Source: Candidatus Pacearchaeota archaeon
GTDB lineage: Archaea > Nanoarchaeota > Nanoarchaeia > Pacearchaeales > GW2011-AR1
Assembly (NCBI GenBank): GCA_023228245.1
Contig: JALOBN010000030.1
Coordinates: 1 to 35,187, forward strand
Direction: 5' to 3'
Length of the DNA stretch: 35,187 nucleotides
Shown here one piece after another: positions 1-7,315 of this stretch; the stretch's first letter is position 1, and every line of letters begins with the position of its first letter. A program made the position numbers and the translations under genes. The notes below the pieces were generated by a model, which worked only from the letters and a program-made list of their open reading frames with translations, did no database searches and had not been told where the DNA came from.

Positions 1-1
1 G

Positions 2-505
2 GGGAACGCCACGGCCGGCACGCTCGATATGGGTCTGTACGAGCTAGTGACTGCCGGTGATACCAGAGTGGCCAACCAGCTTACTACTGATCAAGGCGTT
101 GTCAGTGCCGCCAAGGCGTCCATCATCCCGAATGCGAACATCCTCGGCCAGAACGACGGCACGTATCCGACAACGGCCGTGACCAAGGCCACTGTCAAAG
201 TCACGATGGAAGCGATCCCACTGACCCAGGCAAATACCGTGGAGGACATCGGAGACGGCGTGACGATCACGATACCAAGTGCCGCATTGTATACCACGGC
301 TTACGAGGCAGGCGAGGGATCGCAACTTTCAGTAATTGTGTCTGTACTCAATACAAACAAAGATGAAATGATTGTTGGAAATACCAGTATCAGAGGGGGT
401 GTGGCTGGTGTTGAGGCAGGCACTGATCTTGGTTATGCTGCTGGGGAGGCTGTTGGTGTAGTAACGTTTGGGCCTAATACATTTGCCGCAGGTACATTTG
501 AGTAA
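2..505 (+). CDS. Truncated virion-like protein of unknown function (5' end outside the window)
   Basis: The reading frame is open from base 2, so the first ATG (base 29) is probably internal and the real start lies to the left. The visible 168 residues are rich in Thr, Val, Ala and Gly with alternating hydrophobic residues, as in beta-rich virion decoration or fibre proteins, but I recognise no family. It sits just before head-tail connector genes, so a structural role is inferred from context only. Base composition changes inside the gene: roughly the first 320 bases are clearly GC-richer than the rest, which matches the neighbouring genes. This may mark a mosaic junction. Function is unknown; reality of the gene is fairly sure. 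Confidence 0.6.
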   Translation, partial: GNATAGTLDMGLYELVTAGDTRVANQLTTDQGVVSAAKASIIPNANILGQNDGTYPTTAVTKATVKVTMEAIPLTQANTVEDIGDGVTITIPSAALYTTAYEAGEGSQLSVIVSVLNTNKDEMIVGNTSIRGGVAGVEAGTDLGYAAGEAVGVVTFGPNTFAAGTFE

Positions 506-529
506 CCCAATTCCAACTGAGTAAATCAA

Positions 530-1327
530 ATGGCTATTATTAGTGCTGCAGAGTTGCTGTTGGAATTGGGTTTATCCTCGGGGGCCACCACAGAGGAGGA
601 TGCCATTGCAGCATCTTGCATTAAGAGGGCTGAAGGGGCAATCAAGCGATTCTTGCATTATGATCCAGCCCAACAAACCCACACAGAATACTATCCACAG
701 CAAGACCTTCGATCCTCTGCTGATACTGGAGTATGGGAAGTCAACGAAAACGAAGCCTACTTGCGAACAATGGCAGAGGCAGTAACTAGTGAGCTGCAAT
801 TGAGATGCCTGCCTGTTCGCAGCATTACTTCTTTACATATTGATTATGATGGTAAGAACGGGACCAGAGTAGGATCATTCGCTGCTGATGCACTGAAGGT
901 AGAGGGTGTTGACTTCTGGCCCAATTACGATCAAGTTGATAGCATGGGGGCTAAGGTCTGTTCTGACGGGATAATAAAGTCTGGGGGACAATGGCCAGTA
1001 ACTCCAGGTTGTGTGAAGGTGATCTATGTAGCAGGATACACATTCGATGAGTTGCGTGGGGATGATGAAGTAATTGATGCCTCACCAATCTGGGAGGTGG
1101 CCCTAGATGAAGCTGCCCGCCGTGTTCGTAAGATGTTTACCTTGAAGAAAAGCACCAGAGTTGGATTTGTTCCAGGCATAGTGACCCGTGAGAGTCTGGG
1201 GGACTATAGTTACAGTATTGACAGCTCTTCTGCTCAGCAGGTCACTATGGTGGACAAGGATTTACTGCAGAGTAGCATAGAGAAATTGATACCATTTATA
1301 AACATGGGTTGGTGCTTGGGAGGTTGA
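530..1327 (+). CDS. Head-tail connector protein, gp6-like
   Basis: A 265-residue protein whose N-terminal part (about residues 5-60) has the helical pattern of phage gp6-like head-tail adaptors: an alpha-helical segment with A-A-x-C-I-K-R-A-E-G-A-I-K-R-F-L followed by a Y-D-P turn. Such adaptors form a ring under the portal. A C-terminal part with a W-P-V-T-P-G-C-V-K-V-x-Y-x-A-G-Y motif (about residues 158-173) is also typical of this family, where a beta-rich core with V-x-V-x-Y-x-A-G-Y precedes C-terminal helices. The stop is one base from the next start, so it is co-translated with the epimerase. Its place before the portal is unusual; it normally follows the capsid gene. The family call is from memory of motifs. 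Confidence 0.7.
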   Translation: MAIISAAELLLELGLSSGATTEEDAIAASCIKRAEGAIKRFLHYDPAQQTHTEYYPQQDLRSSADTGVWEVNENEAYLRTMAEAVTSELQLRCLPVRSITSLHIDYDGKNGTRVGSFAADALKVEGVDFWPNYDQVDSMGAKVCSDGIIKSGGQWPVTPGCVKVIYVAGYTFDELRGDDEVIDASPIWEVALDEAARRVRKMFTLKKSTRVGFVPGIVTRESLGDYSYSIDSSSAQQVTMVDKDLLQSSIEKLIPFINMGWCLGG

Positions 1328-1328
1328 C

Positions 1329-2201
1329 ATGAAGGTATTAGTAACCGGTGCAGGTGGTTTCATTGGTTCGCATTTAGTGGATAAGCTGAAGTCCAAGGGG
1401 CATTATGTGATTGGATTGGATCGCAAATGCCAGGATGATTGGAGTGTTGGTCAATGCATTCCAGATTTCCCCCTTGTCATGGATATTAGGCACTGCATGG
1501 AAAGCCGTGTCCTATTCCGGGGAAGCTTTGATGTTTGTTTTCACCTAGCAGCCGAGAGTAGAATACAGCCCAGCTTCAAGGATCCTCTTGGGTGTGTAGC
1601 AGACAATGTGATGGGCACGGCCAATGTATTACAGTTGTGTGTTGAGACTGGAGCCAGAATGATCTACGCTGGCAGCAGTACCGCTGACGACGATGTCAGC
1701 AAGAATGTCTACGCTACCTCAAAATATCAAGGCGAGCAGCTTTGTCAGACGTGGCTGTCTTGTTTTGGATTGCCCTATCACATTGCTCGATTTTACAATG
1801 TTTATGGCGAAAGGCAAGAAGAAGAAGGACCGTTGGCTACTGTGATTGGGATTTGGGAAAAGCAGTACCGTGAGGGACTTGCCCTCACAATTACTGGCAC
1901 GGGAACCCAGAGGCGTGACTTCACTCACGTTTCGGATATTGTTGATGGATTATACGCCATTTGGGAAACTGATCCAAATGTCAGGGTTCACAGTCTAGGG
2001 ACCAATGAAAATCATGGGTTGTATGAATTGGCTAGTATGTTTAATGCCCCTATTAAGTTCATACCTCGACCTCCTGGTGAATCCGATGAGACAAGGGCAG
2101 TGCTGGCTGGTGAGGATTTGAATTGGAAGGCTCAGAACAGAATTGTGGATTATGTACAGTCAATTGTTCAATTCCATGGATTTGGATGGGGAAAGAAATG
2201 A
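1329..2201 (+). CDS. NAD-dependent nucleotide-sugar epimerase/dehydratase (extended SDR)
   Basis: Extended short-chain dehydrogenase/reductase, 290 residues. The Rossmann motif T-G-A-G-G-F-I-G (residues 6-13) has glycines 7, 10 and 13. H-L-A-A-E-S (72-77) matches the family H-L-A-A motif. The catalytic Y-x-x-x-K is Y128 and K132, with Ser116/Ser117/Thr118 nearby as the third member. R-D-F-T-H-V (about residue 197) matches the substrate-binding R-D-x-x-x-V strand. Known relatives convert NDP-sugars (UDP-glucose 4-epimerase, GDP- or dTDP-sugar enzymes); the exact substrate cannot be told. It lies between two head-completion genes, far from the glycosyltransferase cassette at 27.6-34.4 kb to which it could supply sugars. 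At 290 residues it is slightly short for the family but looks complete. Confidence 0.9.
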   Translation: MKVLVTGAGGFIGSHLVDKLKSKGHYVIGLDRKCQDDWSVGQCIPDFPLVMDIRHCMESRVLFRGSFDVCFHLAAESRIQPSFKDPLGCVADNVMGTANVLQLCVETGARMIYAGSSTADDDVSKNVYATSKYQGEQLCQTWLSCFGLPYHIARFYNVYGERQEEEGPLATVIGIWEKQYREGLALTITGTGTQRRDFTHVSDIVDGLYAIWETDPNVRVHSLGTNENHGLYELASMFNAPIKFIPRPPGESDETRAVLAGEDLNWKAQNRIVDYVQSIVQFHGFGWGKK

Positions 2202-2533
2202 GTCTATTAGAGAACCTCCCCCATCTGGCCACAGCCAAGATACGAACGAGAATAAAGGACTCATTGGGTGGTTCAAAGGATTCATTTGACACTATTTTGT
2301 TCACAGATAAGGCTTGTTGGAGACAACCTGCTAATGCCAGTGAGATCAAGACAGCACAGCATCGTGATCAGGTGATCACTCACAAGGTGTACTTTGCCGA
2401 AGACCCTGGGTTGGATGAGAAGTGTATACTGGTGATTGGTACGGACACCATGACAGTGAGAAGTGCTGCCCACCCCGACGCTTCAGTTGGATTAGAGATG
2501 CTTTGGAGGGTGATGGTCCAGTTAGACGATTAG
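2198..2533 (+). CDS. Head closure / head-tail joining-like protein
   Basis: A 111-residue protein starting at ATG 2198, which overlaps the epimerase stop (ATGA). An upstream in-frame ATG at 2123 lies inside the epimerase and is unlikely. A beta-strand-rich middle has a Q-H-R-D-Q-V-I-T-H-K-V-Y-F segment followed by D-P-G-L-D-E and a V-x-G-T-D-T strand, resembling small head-closure proteins that carry a T-H-x-V-x-F strand and an alpha/beta barrel. These plug the connector after DNA packaging. Size and position fit, but the family assignment is tentative; a generic small neck protein is the alternative. Confidence 0.5.
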   Translation: MSLLENLPHLATAKIRTRIKDSLGGSKDSFDTILFTDKACWRQPANASEIKTAQHRDQVITHKVYFAEDPGLDEKCILVIGTDTMTVRSAAHPDASVGLEMLWRVMVQLDD

Positions 2534-2626
2534 CCCCTAATGCCTTCAAACAGTCCAGGATGGTATAAGTTACCAAGAACCAAAAGAAACACGTTAGGGG
2601 CGACCCTAGGCGACGACAGGTGGGTG
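2533..2626 (+). repeat. Structured intergenic element, copy A
   Basis: The element has an outer inverted repeat GCCCCTAA (2533-2540) / TTAGGGGC (2594-2601), an inner hairpin TGGTA (2561-2565) / TACCA (2571-2575), and a 3' block ending CGACAGGTGGGTG (2614-2626). The same layout recurs at 18067-18144. This copy has 10 extra bases (about 2601-2610) within the 3' block. It precedes the gene at 2640. Function unknown; a cis-acting RNA is the leading idea. Confidence 0.6.
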
Positions 2627-2639
2627 TTATAGGATTGGG

Positions 2640-2987
2640 ATGCGAGTAGTTTGTAACACCATTGAAGATTTTGTAGAGAACCTGAAGATTGAGGGTGGGA
2701 ATCATGTCTTTCAGAAGGTGGTGTATGTCACTATGTCAAAACGTCCATTGGGAAGTGATTCCAAACGAACAGCCGTGGTATTTGCTGTGAACTTTCAGGC
2801 ATCAACCGTTGTGGATTTGGGTGAGGGTCAATACATCTTGGATTTTGGAGAGGACTGTGGGATGGATTACATGGATGGTGATAAGGAGTTGAATGGAACT
2901 GACCAAGCAACAAGGATGAGAGGTCAGTTGCAGGAGTGTTGTGAGTCTTTGGGGTTGAGTATTCGACCGGGAATTGTGCAACAGTAG
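2640..2987 (+). CDS. Hypothetical protein, 115 aa
   Basis: A 115-residue soluble protein with no recognised family. Its N-terminal third looks helical (N-T-I-E-D-F-V-E-N-L-K-I), the middle has alternating beta strands (V-V-Y-V-T-M; A-V-V-F-A-V-N-F), and the C-terminus is helical with two Cys in E-C-C-E. The start ATG at 2640 follows an AGGA at 2631-2634, an adequate ribosome binding site. It directly follows structured element A, which may act in its leader. It is one of a group of small unknown genes between the connector genes and the portal. The nucleotide context and a solid start support a real gene; the role is unknown. Confidence 0.55.
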   Translation: MRVVCNTIEDFVENLKIEGGNHVFQKVVYVTMSKRPLGSDSKRTAVVFAVNFQASTVVDLGEGQYILDFGEDCGMDYMDGDKELNGTDQATRMRGQLQECCESLGLSIRPGIVQQ

Positions 2988-3001
2988 CAAGGAGAACGAA
3001 T

Positions 3002-3310
3002 GTGAAGACTGATTTGAGTCGGGACAATGCAGTAGTGGAAGCCAATCAGGTAGTGGATAGGGCTATGATGACAGAAAAGTGGATGATTGTTACTTGGCGA
3101 GTTGTTGATGGTCAGTTGAGAATGGATCGAGTGACTTGTGACTTTCCTGATGGTGATTTGCCGGAGACGGTCCAGATGCTACAGAGAAGTGTCCAGGAAG
3201 AGCGTAGGTCAAAAAAATCTTGTGGATGTTCTTGTCCCACCCCATTGCCTCGGGCAGATGTAATTTCCATCAAGGATCCAAGTAAGGGTGGTGATAATGA
3301 ACTGGATTAG
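3002..3310 (+). CDS. Hypothetical protein, 102 aa, GTG start
   Basis: Starts at GTG 3002 behind GGAGAACGA (2991-2999). An ATG at 3000-3002 overlaps this GTG but reads ATG-TGA, an immediate stop, so GTG must be the productive start. The 102-residue product has a beta-like N-terminal half (K-W-M-I-V-T-W-R-V-V-D-G) and a cysteine cluster S-C-G-C-S-C near residue 75, which could bind metal. No family is recognised. It overlaps the next gene by 14 bases. Phage role unknown. Confidence 0.5.
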   Translation: MKTDLSRDNAVVEANQVVDRAMMTEKWMIVTWRVVDGQLRMDRVTCDFPDGDLPETVQMLQRSVQEERRSKKSCGCSCPTPLPRADVISIKDPSKGGDNELD

Positions 3311-3689
3311 AAGGTTCTATATATGGGTTGCAAGCAAAGTGGCCAAGCGGCATTTAACAGCAGCTCGTCGTATGACGTTGGATTGGGACCAATCATCTGC
3401 TCAACTGATTCAAGAACTGAATCAGTCCATTCATCGATTGGGGTTGGTACAGCAGCAATGGACAGCGGCCAACGAAGAGGCAATTGAGTTGATGCGGGAC
3501 TGTGAGATCAATGAAAGGCAGCATAAAGTGGTTGTAGATGCCTTGAGAAATGAAAACAGGGTATTGCAAGAGGTTTTGATACCCACTATGACTGCGGCTG
3601 ATAAATTACTACTCCAGCGATATGACACCGAGTTGTCATTACTGGTGAAGCGTCAAGTGGCTGCCATGGGCAAAGAGGAAGTCGAGTAA
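3297..3689 (+). CDS. Small coiled-coil protein upstream of the portal
   Basis: Start taken at ATG 3297, nine bases after AAGG (3284-3287); two in-frame GTG codons at 3288 and 3291 are possible but less well placed. The 130-residue product begins with an amphipathic or weakly hydrophobic helix (N-W-I-R-R-F-Y-I-W-V-A) and is then almost wholly helical and rich in Gln, Glu and Leu, with heptad-like spacing around residues 30-110 (coiled coil). It ends E-E-V-E. No enzyme motif is visible. It ends 3 bases before the portal start, so the genes are probably co-translated. A chaperone- or scaffold-like role would fit the position but is not shown. Confidence 0.5.
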   Translation: MNWIRRFYIWVASKVAKRHLTAARRMTLDWDQSSAQLIQELNQSIHRLGLVQQQWTAANEEAIELMRDCEINERQHKVVVDALRNENRVLQEVLIPTMTAADKLLLQRYDTELSLLVKRQVAAMGKEEVE

Positions 3690-3692
3690 TCA

Positions 3693-5708
3693 ATGGACGT
3701 GTTGACCAAAAGCCTGGATCGTTGTCGTGCAATTGAACGCTCCGCTCGCTCGGCCAGTTTGCAATTAAAGGAATCTGGCATGCTCGACACCATGACACCA
3801 ACTAACTCTGGCTCTGGTATTCTAGGTGATTGGGTGTCTTCAGCAAAGCAACGAGAGGGATATTCTAGCTATCGTGGTTGGTTGTATTCGGCCATTCATG
3901 CCATAGCCAGCGAAGCCGCCAGTCAACCAGTGAAGGTGGGAAAGCTGCGAGGGGCAGAAAAGCCAGCCAAACCATCTGGTAAGAAATCCTACTATCTCAG
4001 AAAGATGACCCAGAGTGCTAGGTCCAAGGCAGCAGATGTAGAGATTGAAGTGTTGTTAGGACACGAGTTGTCCAATACATTGGAGAAGCCCAATCCAATT
4101 CAAAGCAGATGGCAGTTCGTGTATTCTTTTGTGGCTAATCTAAACTTGACAGGTTGGGCCTATATTGTAGCAGGGAAGGGAGAAGATGGCAAACTTGAGT
4201 TTTGGTCTCTGCCTACAACATGGATCAAGCCGGATCACAAAGATGGCCCATTCAGTCGGTTCTTCGTTGTCAATCCCAACAAGCCTGGATCGTATGCTGA
4301 TGCCAAGCCCTTGACCAGGGAGCAGGTTGCCTTTGCTCATCTGCCCAATCCCAGTGACCCCCTGAGTGCCCTAGCTCCAGTCAACACTCAGATTGCCTCA
4401 ATCAGAATTGACGATCACATTCAAACGTCCCAGGAACGATTCTTCCAGAATGGAATCTTCCCGGCTGTGGTGGTCACGATGGGAAAGGGTCCATACAATG
4501 ACACTCAAGGCAGACCAGTATTGAATGGTGTTCAACGTCGTCAGGTGGTGAGTGCCATTCGCAAGGTGATGGGTGGTGTGGCCAACTACGGCAATCCTGC
4601 AATTGTGGATGGGCTGATTGAGAAGATTGACAGGCTGAGTGCCACCCAAAATGAAATGGGTTGGGATAAGTCAGAGGACAAGATACGGACCAGAATACTT
4701 TCGGCGTTTGGAGTGCATCCTTATATCTTGGGCGAAACAATGGTTGGTAGCTATGCTGCTGCAGCCGTGGTGTCAGAGCGATTTTGCAAGCGTATCAACA
4801 CCTTCTTGGATATGCTTGGCTGTGTGATGAGCAATTTCGTTGGCACGATGTACCAAGATGAGAAGCTGATGGTGTGGTGGGAGGCCGCTAAGCCAAATGA
4901 CCCTGGATTGGAATGGCAGAAGAAGCAATTTGCCAGAGGTAATGGCGACATCAGTCAGAATGAGCTGCGTGCTGAAATTGGTCTGCCCCCTGATGAGGAT
5001 CAGAATGAATCAATTGTAGCAGCAGGTTTGGCTAATGCAATTGTATCACTGTTGGGTCAAGTTGGTGCAGGGGCAATCGAAAACACACAAGCTGAAGCAC
5101 TGATGATTGGCATGGGCTTACCCAATGACATGGCGAAGAAGATTGCAGGTCCAAAGAAGGAGCCACCGGCACAACCACCGGTCCCAATTGCCCTAGCAGC
5201 AGGAACAGGGGAAAAGACTGCACCTGAAACGCCAGGAGTCAATTCCCTCACAGAACAAGAGGTGGTAGGACAAGCCACGGAGGCGCTTAAGAAAGCAATA
5301 GACCTGATCAAGACCCCTCCTGAGGTGATTACTGAACTGGTGATGTCTTGTGTAAAGTTCAATCCCAACCATGACAGACTTGGAAGGTTTGCAACAGGTG
5401 GTGGCACTGGAGGCATGGCTCCTGACACTGGTGGTTCATTTGGTGGGGGTGGATCAGCAACCAGTCCAGGAGGACGTGAATCTTACAATGACAGAATTGA
5501 GGGAACTCAGAAGGAAGCTGATCGTGAGGTTCGTAAAGCGAACAGAAAAGTAGAACAAGCAAAGCAGGCCCTTGCTGTAGCTTCAGCAGGAGAAACAATT
5601 AGTCGTAGTGTTGTGGCCAATTTGGGCAGACAGGTTGAGAAGATCAGTTCAAAGATAGAAGGACTGTTGGCCAAGCAGGAAGAAAGCAGGAAACGAATAG
5701 CTGAATAA
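3693..5708 (+). CDS. Portal protein (HK97/phage_portal family) with tagged C-terminal extension
   Basis: A 671-residue protein. Residues about 50-420 match the HK97-type portal: R-G-W-L-Y-S-A-I-H-A-I-A-S near the N-terminus, L-E-K-P-N-P near residue 130, W-x-L-P-T-T-W-I-K-P, H-x-P-N-P-x-D-P-L-x-x-L-A-P and the helical stem region E-R-F-F-Q-N-G-I-F-P. Portals form the dodecameric DNA gate at one capsid vertex. The core ends near residue 450. A Pro/Ala-rich linker follows, then the tag F-N-P-N-H-D-R-L-G-R-F-A-T-G-G with a Gly-rich stretch (K555-A589), then a helical Lys/Glu-rich tail to 671. The DNA for 555-589 is repeated exactly in the ADP-ribosyltransferase gene at 8863. The family's usual length is 400-550, so the tail is an addition. 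Confidence 0.9.
   Translation: MDVLTKSLDRCRAIERSARSASLQLKESGMLDTMTPTNSGSGILGDWVSSAKQREGYSSYRGWLYSAIHAIASEAASQPVKVGKLRGAEKPAKPSGKKSYYLRKMTQSARSKAADVEIEVLLGHELSNTLEKPNPIQSRWQFVYSFVANLNLTGWAYIVAGKGEDGKLEFWSLPTTWIKPDHKDGPFSRFFVVNPNKPGSYADAKPLTREQVAFAHLPNPSDPLSALAPVNTQIASIRIDDHIQTSQERFFQNGIFPAVVVTMGKGPYNDTQGRPVLNGVQRRQVVSAIRKVMGGVANYGNPAIVDGLIEKIDRLSATQNEMGWDKSEDKIRTRILSAFGVHPYILGETMVGSYAAAAVVSERFCKRINTFLDMLGCVMSNFVGTMYQDEKLMVWWEAAKPNDPGLEWQKKQFARGNGDISQNELRAEIGLPPDEDQNESIVAAGLANAIVSLLGQVGAGAIENTQAEALMIGMGLPNDMAKKIAGPKKEPPAQPPVPIALAAGTGEKTAPETPGVNSLTEQEVVGQATEALKKAIDLIKTPPEVITELVMSCVKFNPNHDRLGRFATGGGTGGMAPDTGGSFGGGGSATSPGGRESYNDRIEGTQKEADREVRKANRKVEQAKQALAVASAGETISRSVVANLGRQVEKISSKIEGLLAKQEESRKRIAE
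5355..5459 (+). repeat. 105-bp exact direct repeat, copy 1 (tag + Gly linker, portal tail)
   Basis: Bases 5355-5459 are identical, base for base by eye, to 8863-8967. Both are read in frame as K-F-N-P-N-H-D-R-L-G-R-F then a Gly-rich linker ending G-S-A. Identity stops sharply at both ends, at different flanking genes. Confidence 0.9.
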
Positions 5709-5724
5709 GGCCAAGTTGGGAGCC

Positions 5725-5853
5725 ATGAAGAAGTCAGTTAAAAGTGATCTCTTGGATCAATTGAATAAGGAATTGGATCAATTTGAATCACTCATAAAGC
5801 AATTGGTTCAATGTAATGAAGAATTAGACGAGATCACTCAAAATCTAAAATGA
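5725..5853 (+). CDS. Very small helical protein, 42 aa
   Basis: ATG 5725 follows a GGGAG (5718-5722), and the frame ends at TGA 5851-5853, overlapping the next ATG (5850) by 4 bases in the same ATGA style used throughout the window. The 42-residue product is almost entirely amphipathic helix with repeated L-D-Q-L-N-K-E-L-D-Q-F-E and a single Cys, so a short coiled coil is likely. No family is recognised. The overlap and the ribosome binding site are the evidence that it is translated. It could couple the portal and minor head genes or be a small assembly factor. Confidence 0.55.
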   Translation: MKKSVKSDLLDQLNKELDQFESLIKQLVQCNEELDEITQNLK

Positions 5854-7136
5854 ACCAATTACCCCTCATAACCCAACTACTAGAGACTGCTACTGTTGCC
5901 TTGGAAGCCAAGGCGCAGCAGGTTCGTCCCCATCTACGCCGGGCAGCCATTCGCAAGGTTAATCAACAGCAAGCTGATGCAACTGAGAAAGACCTTCAAC
6001 GGGTGTTGGTGCCATTGTTTGAAAAGCAGATCAAGCGCATGGCTGCTGGGTTAAAGGACATTGCCGAGAAAGGAGTCAAATCCACCTCATCAAGTCTCAT
6101 CCCTCATGCATTTGATCAGAAAGAAGCCACCAACGAAATTATTGATGCTGCTTTGCCCATCCTGGTAATTCGCATGGCAGAAGCTGCCCGGAACCAGATG
6201 CTGATGAGTGGGGTTGATGTGAGGAAGAAGGCTGTTGGTGATTTGCAAGAGAAGTTCAACCCCCACCACGATGAACATGGCAGGTTTACAACAATAGGTG
6301 GAGAAACTCTGCACTCTGCTCATCAGGACGAGGGTGGGACATGGTGTGGACAAGATAACAAGCCCTTGCCTGACCATGTTCAGAAGTTAGCCATACCATC
6401 AGCTTGGTCTGAGGTATTCATCAACAAGGATGCCAAGGGAGATATGCTGGCTCATGGTCGGGATTCCAAGGGTCGTGTTCAGGCGATGTATAGTCAGAGT
6501 CATGCTATGAAGGCCGCTGCTGACAAGTTTGGTAGAGTGACTGAACTGCGAAAGCAGCGAGCAGGAATCCTCAAAGAGGTAGACCAGGATGCCAAGGGTC
6601 CACTGAAAGAGAATGCCCAGTGCTTGCGATTGGTGATGATTACCGGCATTCGACCAGGAAGTGATGACAACACAAAGGCCGAAAAGAAAGCCTATGGTGC
6701 TACAACACTGGAAGGCCGTCATGTGGTGGTCAAGGGTGGTGAGGTGCGATTGAGGTTTGTGGGTAAGAAGGGAGTCAAGATTGATATCCCAATCACCGAC
6801 AAGAAAACGGCTGCTATGGTAGCTAGTCGGGCGGTCAAGGCTGGTGCAAATGGAAGACTGTTTGACACGGATGCTGTCTCGTTGAGAAATTACAGCAAGT
6901 CGAAAGATGGTGGGGGATTCAAGACCAAAGATCACCGCACAGCATTGGGCACCGAGATTGCTTTGGAAATGGTGAAGAGTGGGACAGGGCCCACTCACCT
7001 AGCAGAGTATAAGAGGATGGTGAAGCAGGTAGCAACCAAAGTATCAGAAGCACTTGGCAACACTCCCGGTATGGCATTGAAAGCATACATTGATCCAAAT
7101 GTGTTTGTCAACTGGCGGCATGAGGTGGGGGTGTAA
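5850..7136 (+). CDS. Minor head protein N-half fused to DNA topoisomerase IB
   Basis: A 428-residue fusion. Residues 1-130 are helical and resemble the N-terminal half of MuF-type minor head proteins (H-A-F-D near 86-89, then helices). A tag F-N-P-H-H-D-E-H-G-R-F follows (136-146). Residues about 178-428 are a complete bacterial/poxvirus-type topoisomerase IB: the N-terminal I-P-S-A-W-S-E-V-F segment and H-G-R-D-S-K-G-R-V-Q (182-211), then catalytic residues Arg268 (T-G-I-R-P-G), Lys306/307 (V-G-K-K-G), Arg363 (D-H-R-T), Asn404 (G-N-T-P, the usual bacterial replacement of His) and the nucleophile Tyr413 (K-A-Y-I-D-P). Such enzymes relax supercoils through a 3'-phosphotyrosine link. Fusion to a head protein suggests packaging in the capsid (inference). 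The N-terminal topoisomerase domain argues against a tyrosine integrase. Confidence 0.88.
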   Translation: MNQLPLITQLLETATVALEAKAQQVRPHLRRAAIRKVNQQQADATEKDLQRVLVPLFEKQIKRMAAGLKDIAEKGVKSTSSSLIPHAFDQKEATNEIIDAALPILVIRMAEAARNQMLMSGVDVRKKAVGDLQEKFNPHHDEHGRFTTIGGETLHSAHQDEGGTWCGQDNKPLPDHVQKLAIPSAWSEVFINKDAKGDMLAHGRDSKGRVQAMYSQSHAMKAAADKFGRVTELRKQRAGILKEVDQDAKGPLKENAQCLRLVMITGIRPGSDDNTKAEKKAYGATTLEGRHVVVKGGEVRLRFVGKKGVKIDIPITDKKTAAMVASRAVKAGANGRLFDTDAVSLRNYSKSKDGGGFKTKDHRTALGTEIALEMVKSGTGPTHLAEYKRMVKQVATKVSEALGNTPGMALKAYIDPNVFVNWRHEVGV

Positions 7137-7138
7137 TC

Positions 7139-7312
7139 ATGGCAGCAGAACTTGAATCTCAACCAACATGGCAGGATTACGATCCAGAAGACTGGCGTAA
7201 TCATCCTGATCCTGAAGAGAATGACGAGGCATTGGATGATGATGAGGAAGGCGATTGGCCTTCTGAGTTGGAAATCATACTTGGATTTGATTCAGCTGAC
7301 TTGGATTTGTAG
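7139..7312 (+). CDS. Small, very acidic protein, 57 aa
   Basis: ATG 7139 lies behind GAGGTGGGGG (7122-7131), two bases after the topoisomerase stop, and ends 3 bases before the MuF-like gene. The 57-residue product is strongly acidic (runs such as E-E-N-D-E and D-D-D-E-E) with several Trp. No family is recognised. Close packing and the ribosome binding site support translation. It lies exactly between the two apparent halves of the minor head protein. Acidic DNA mimicry or inhibition of the topoisomerase is conceivable, but nothing shows it. Confidence 0.55.
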   Translation: MAAELESQPTWQDYDPEDWRNHPDPEENDEALDDDEEGDWPSELEIILGFDSADLDL

Positions 7313-7315
7313 ACA

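Noticed and set aside
2593..2626. Ribosomal RNA fragment, from a vague likeness of CGACAGGTGGGTG to part of 23S rRNA
   Set aside because: The likeness covers about a dozen bases, flanks do not match, and two copies sit in phage intergenic regions.
5850..7136. Tyrosine integrase/recombinase
   Set aside because: The catalytic set is shared, but the I-P-S-A-W-S-E-V-F domain before it is specific to topoisomerase IB, and the N-terminal half is head-like.
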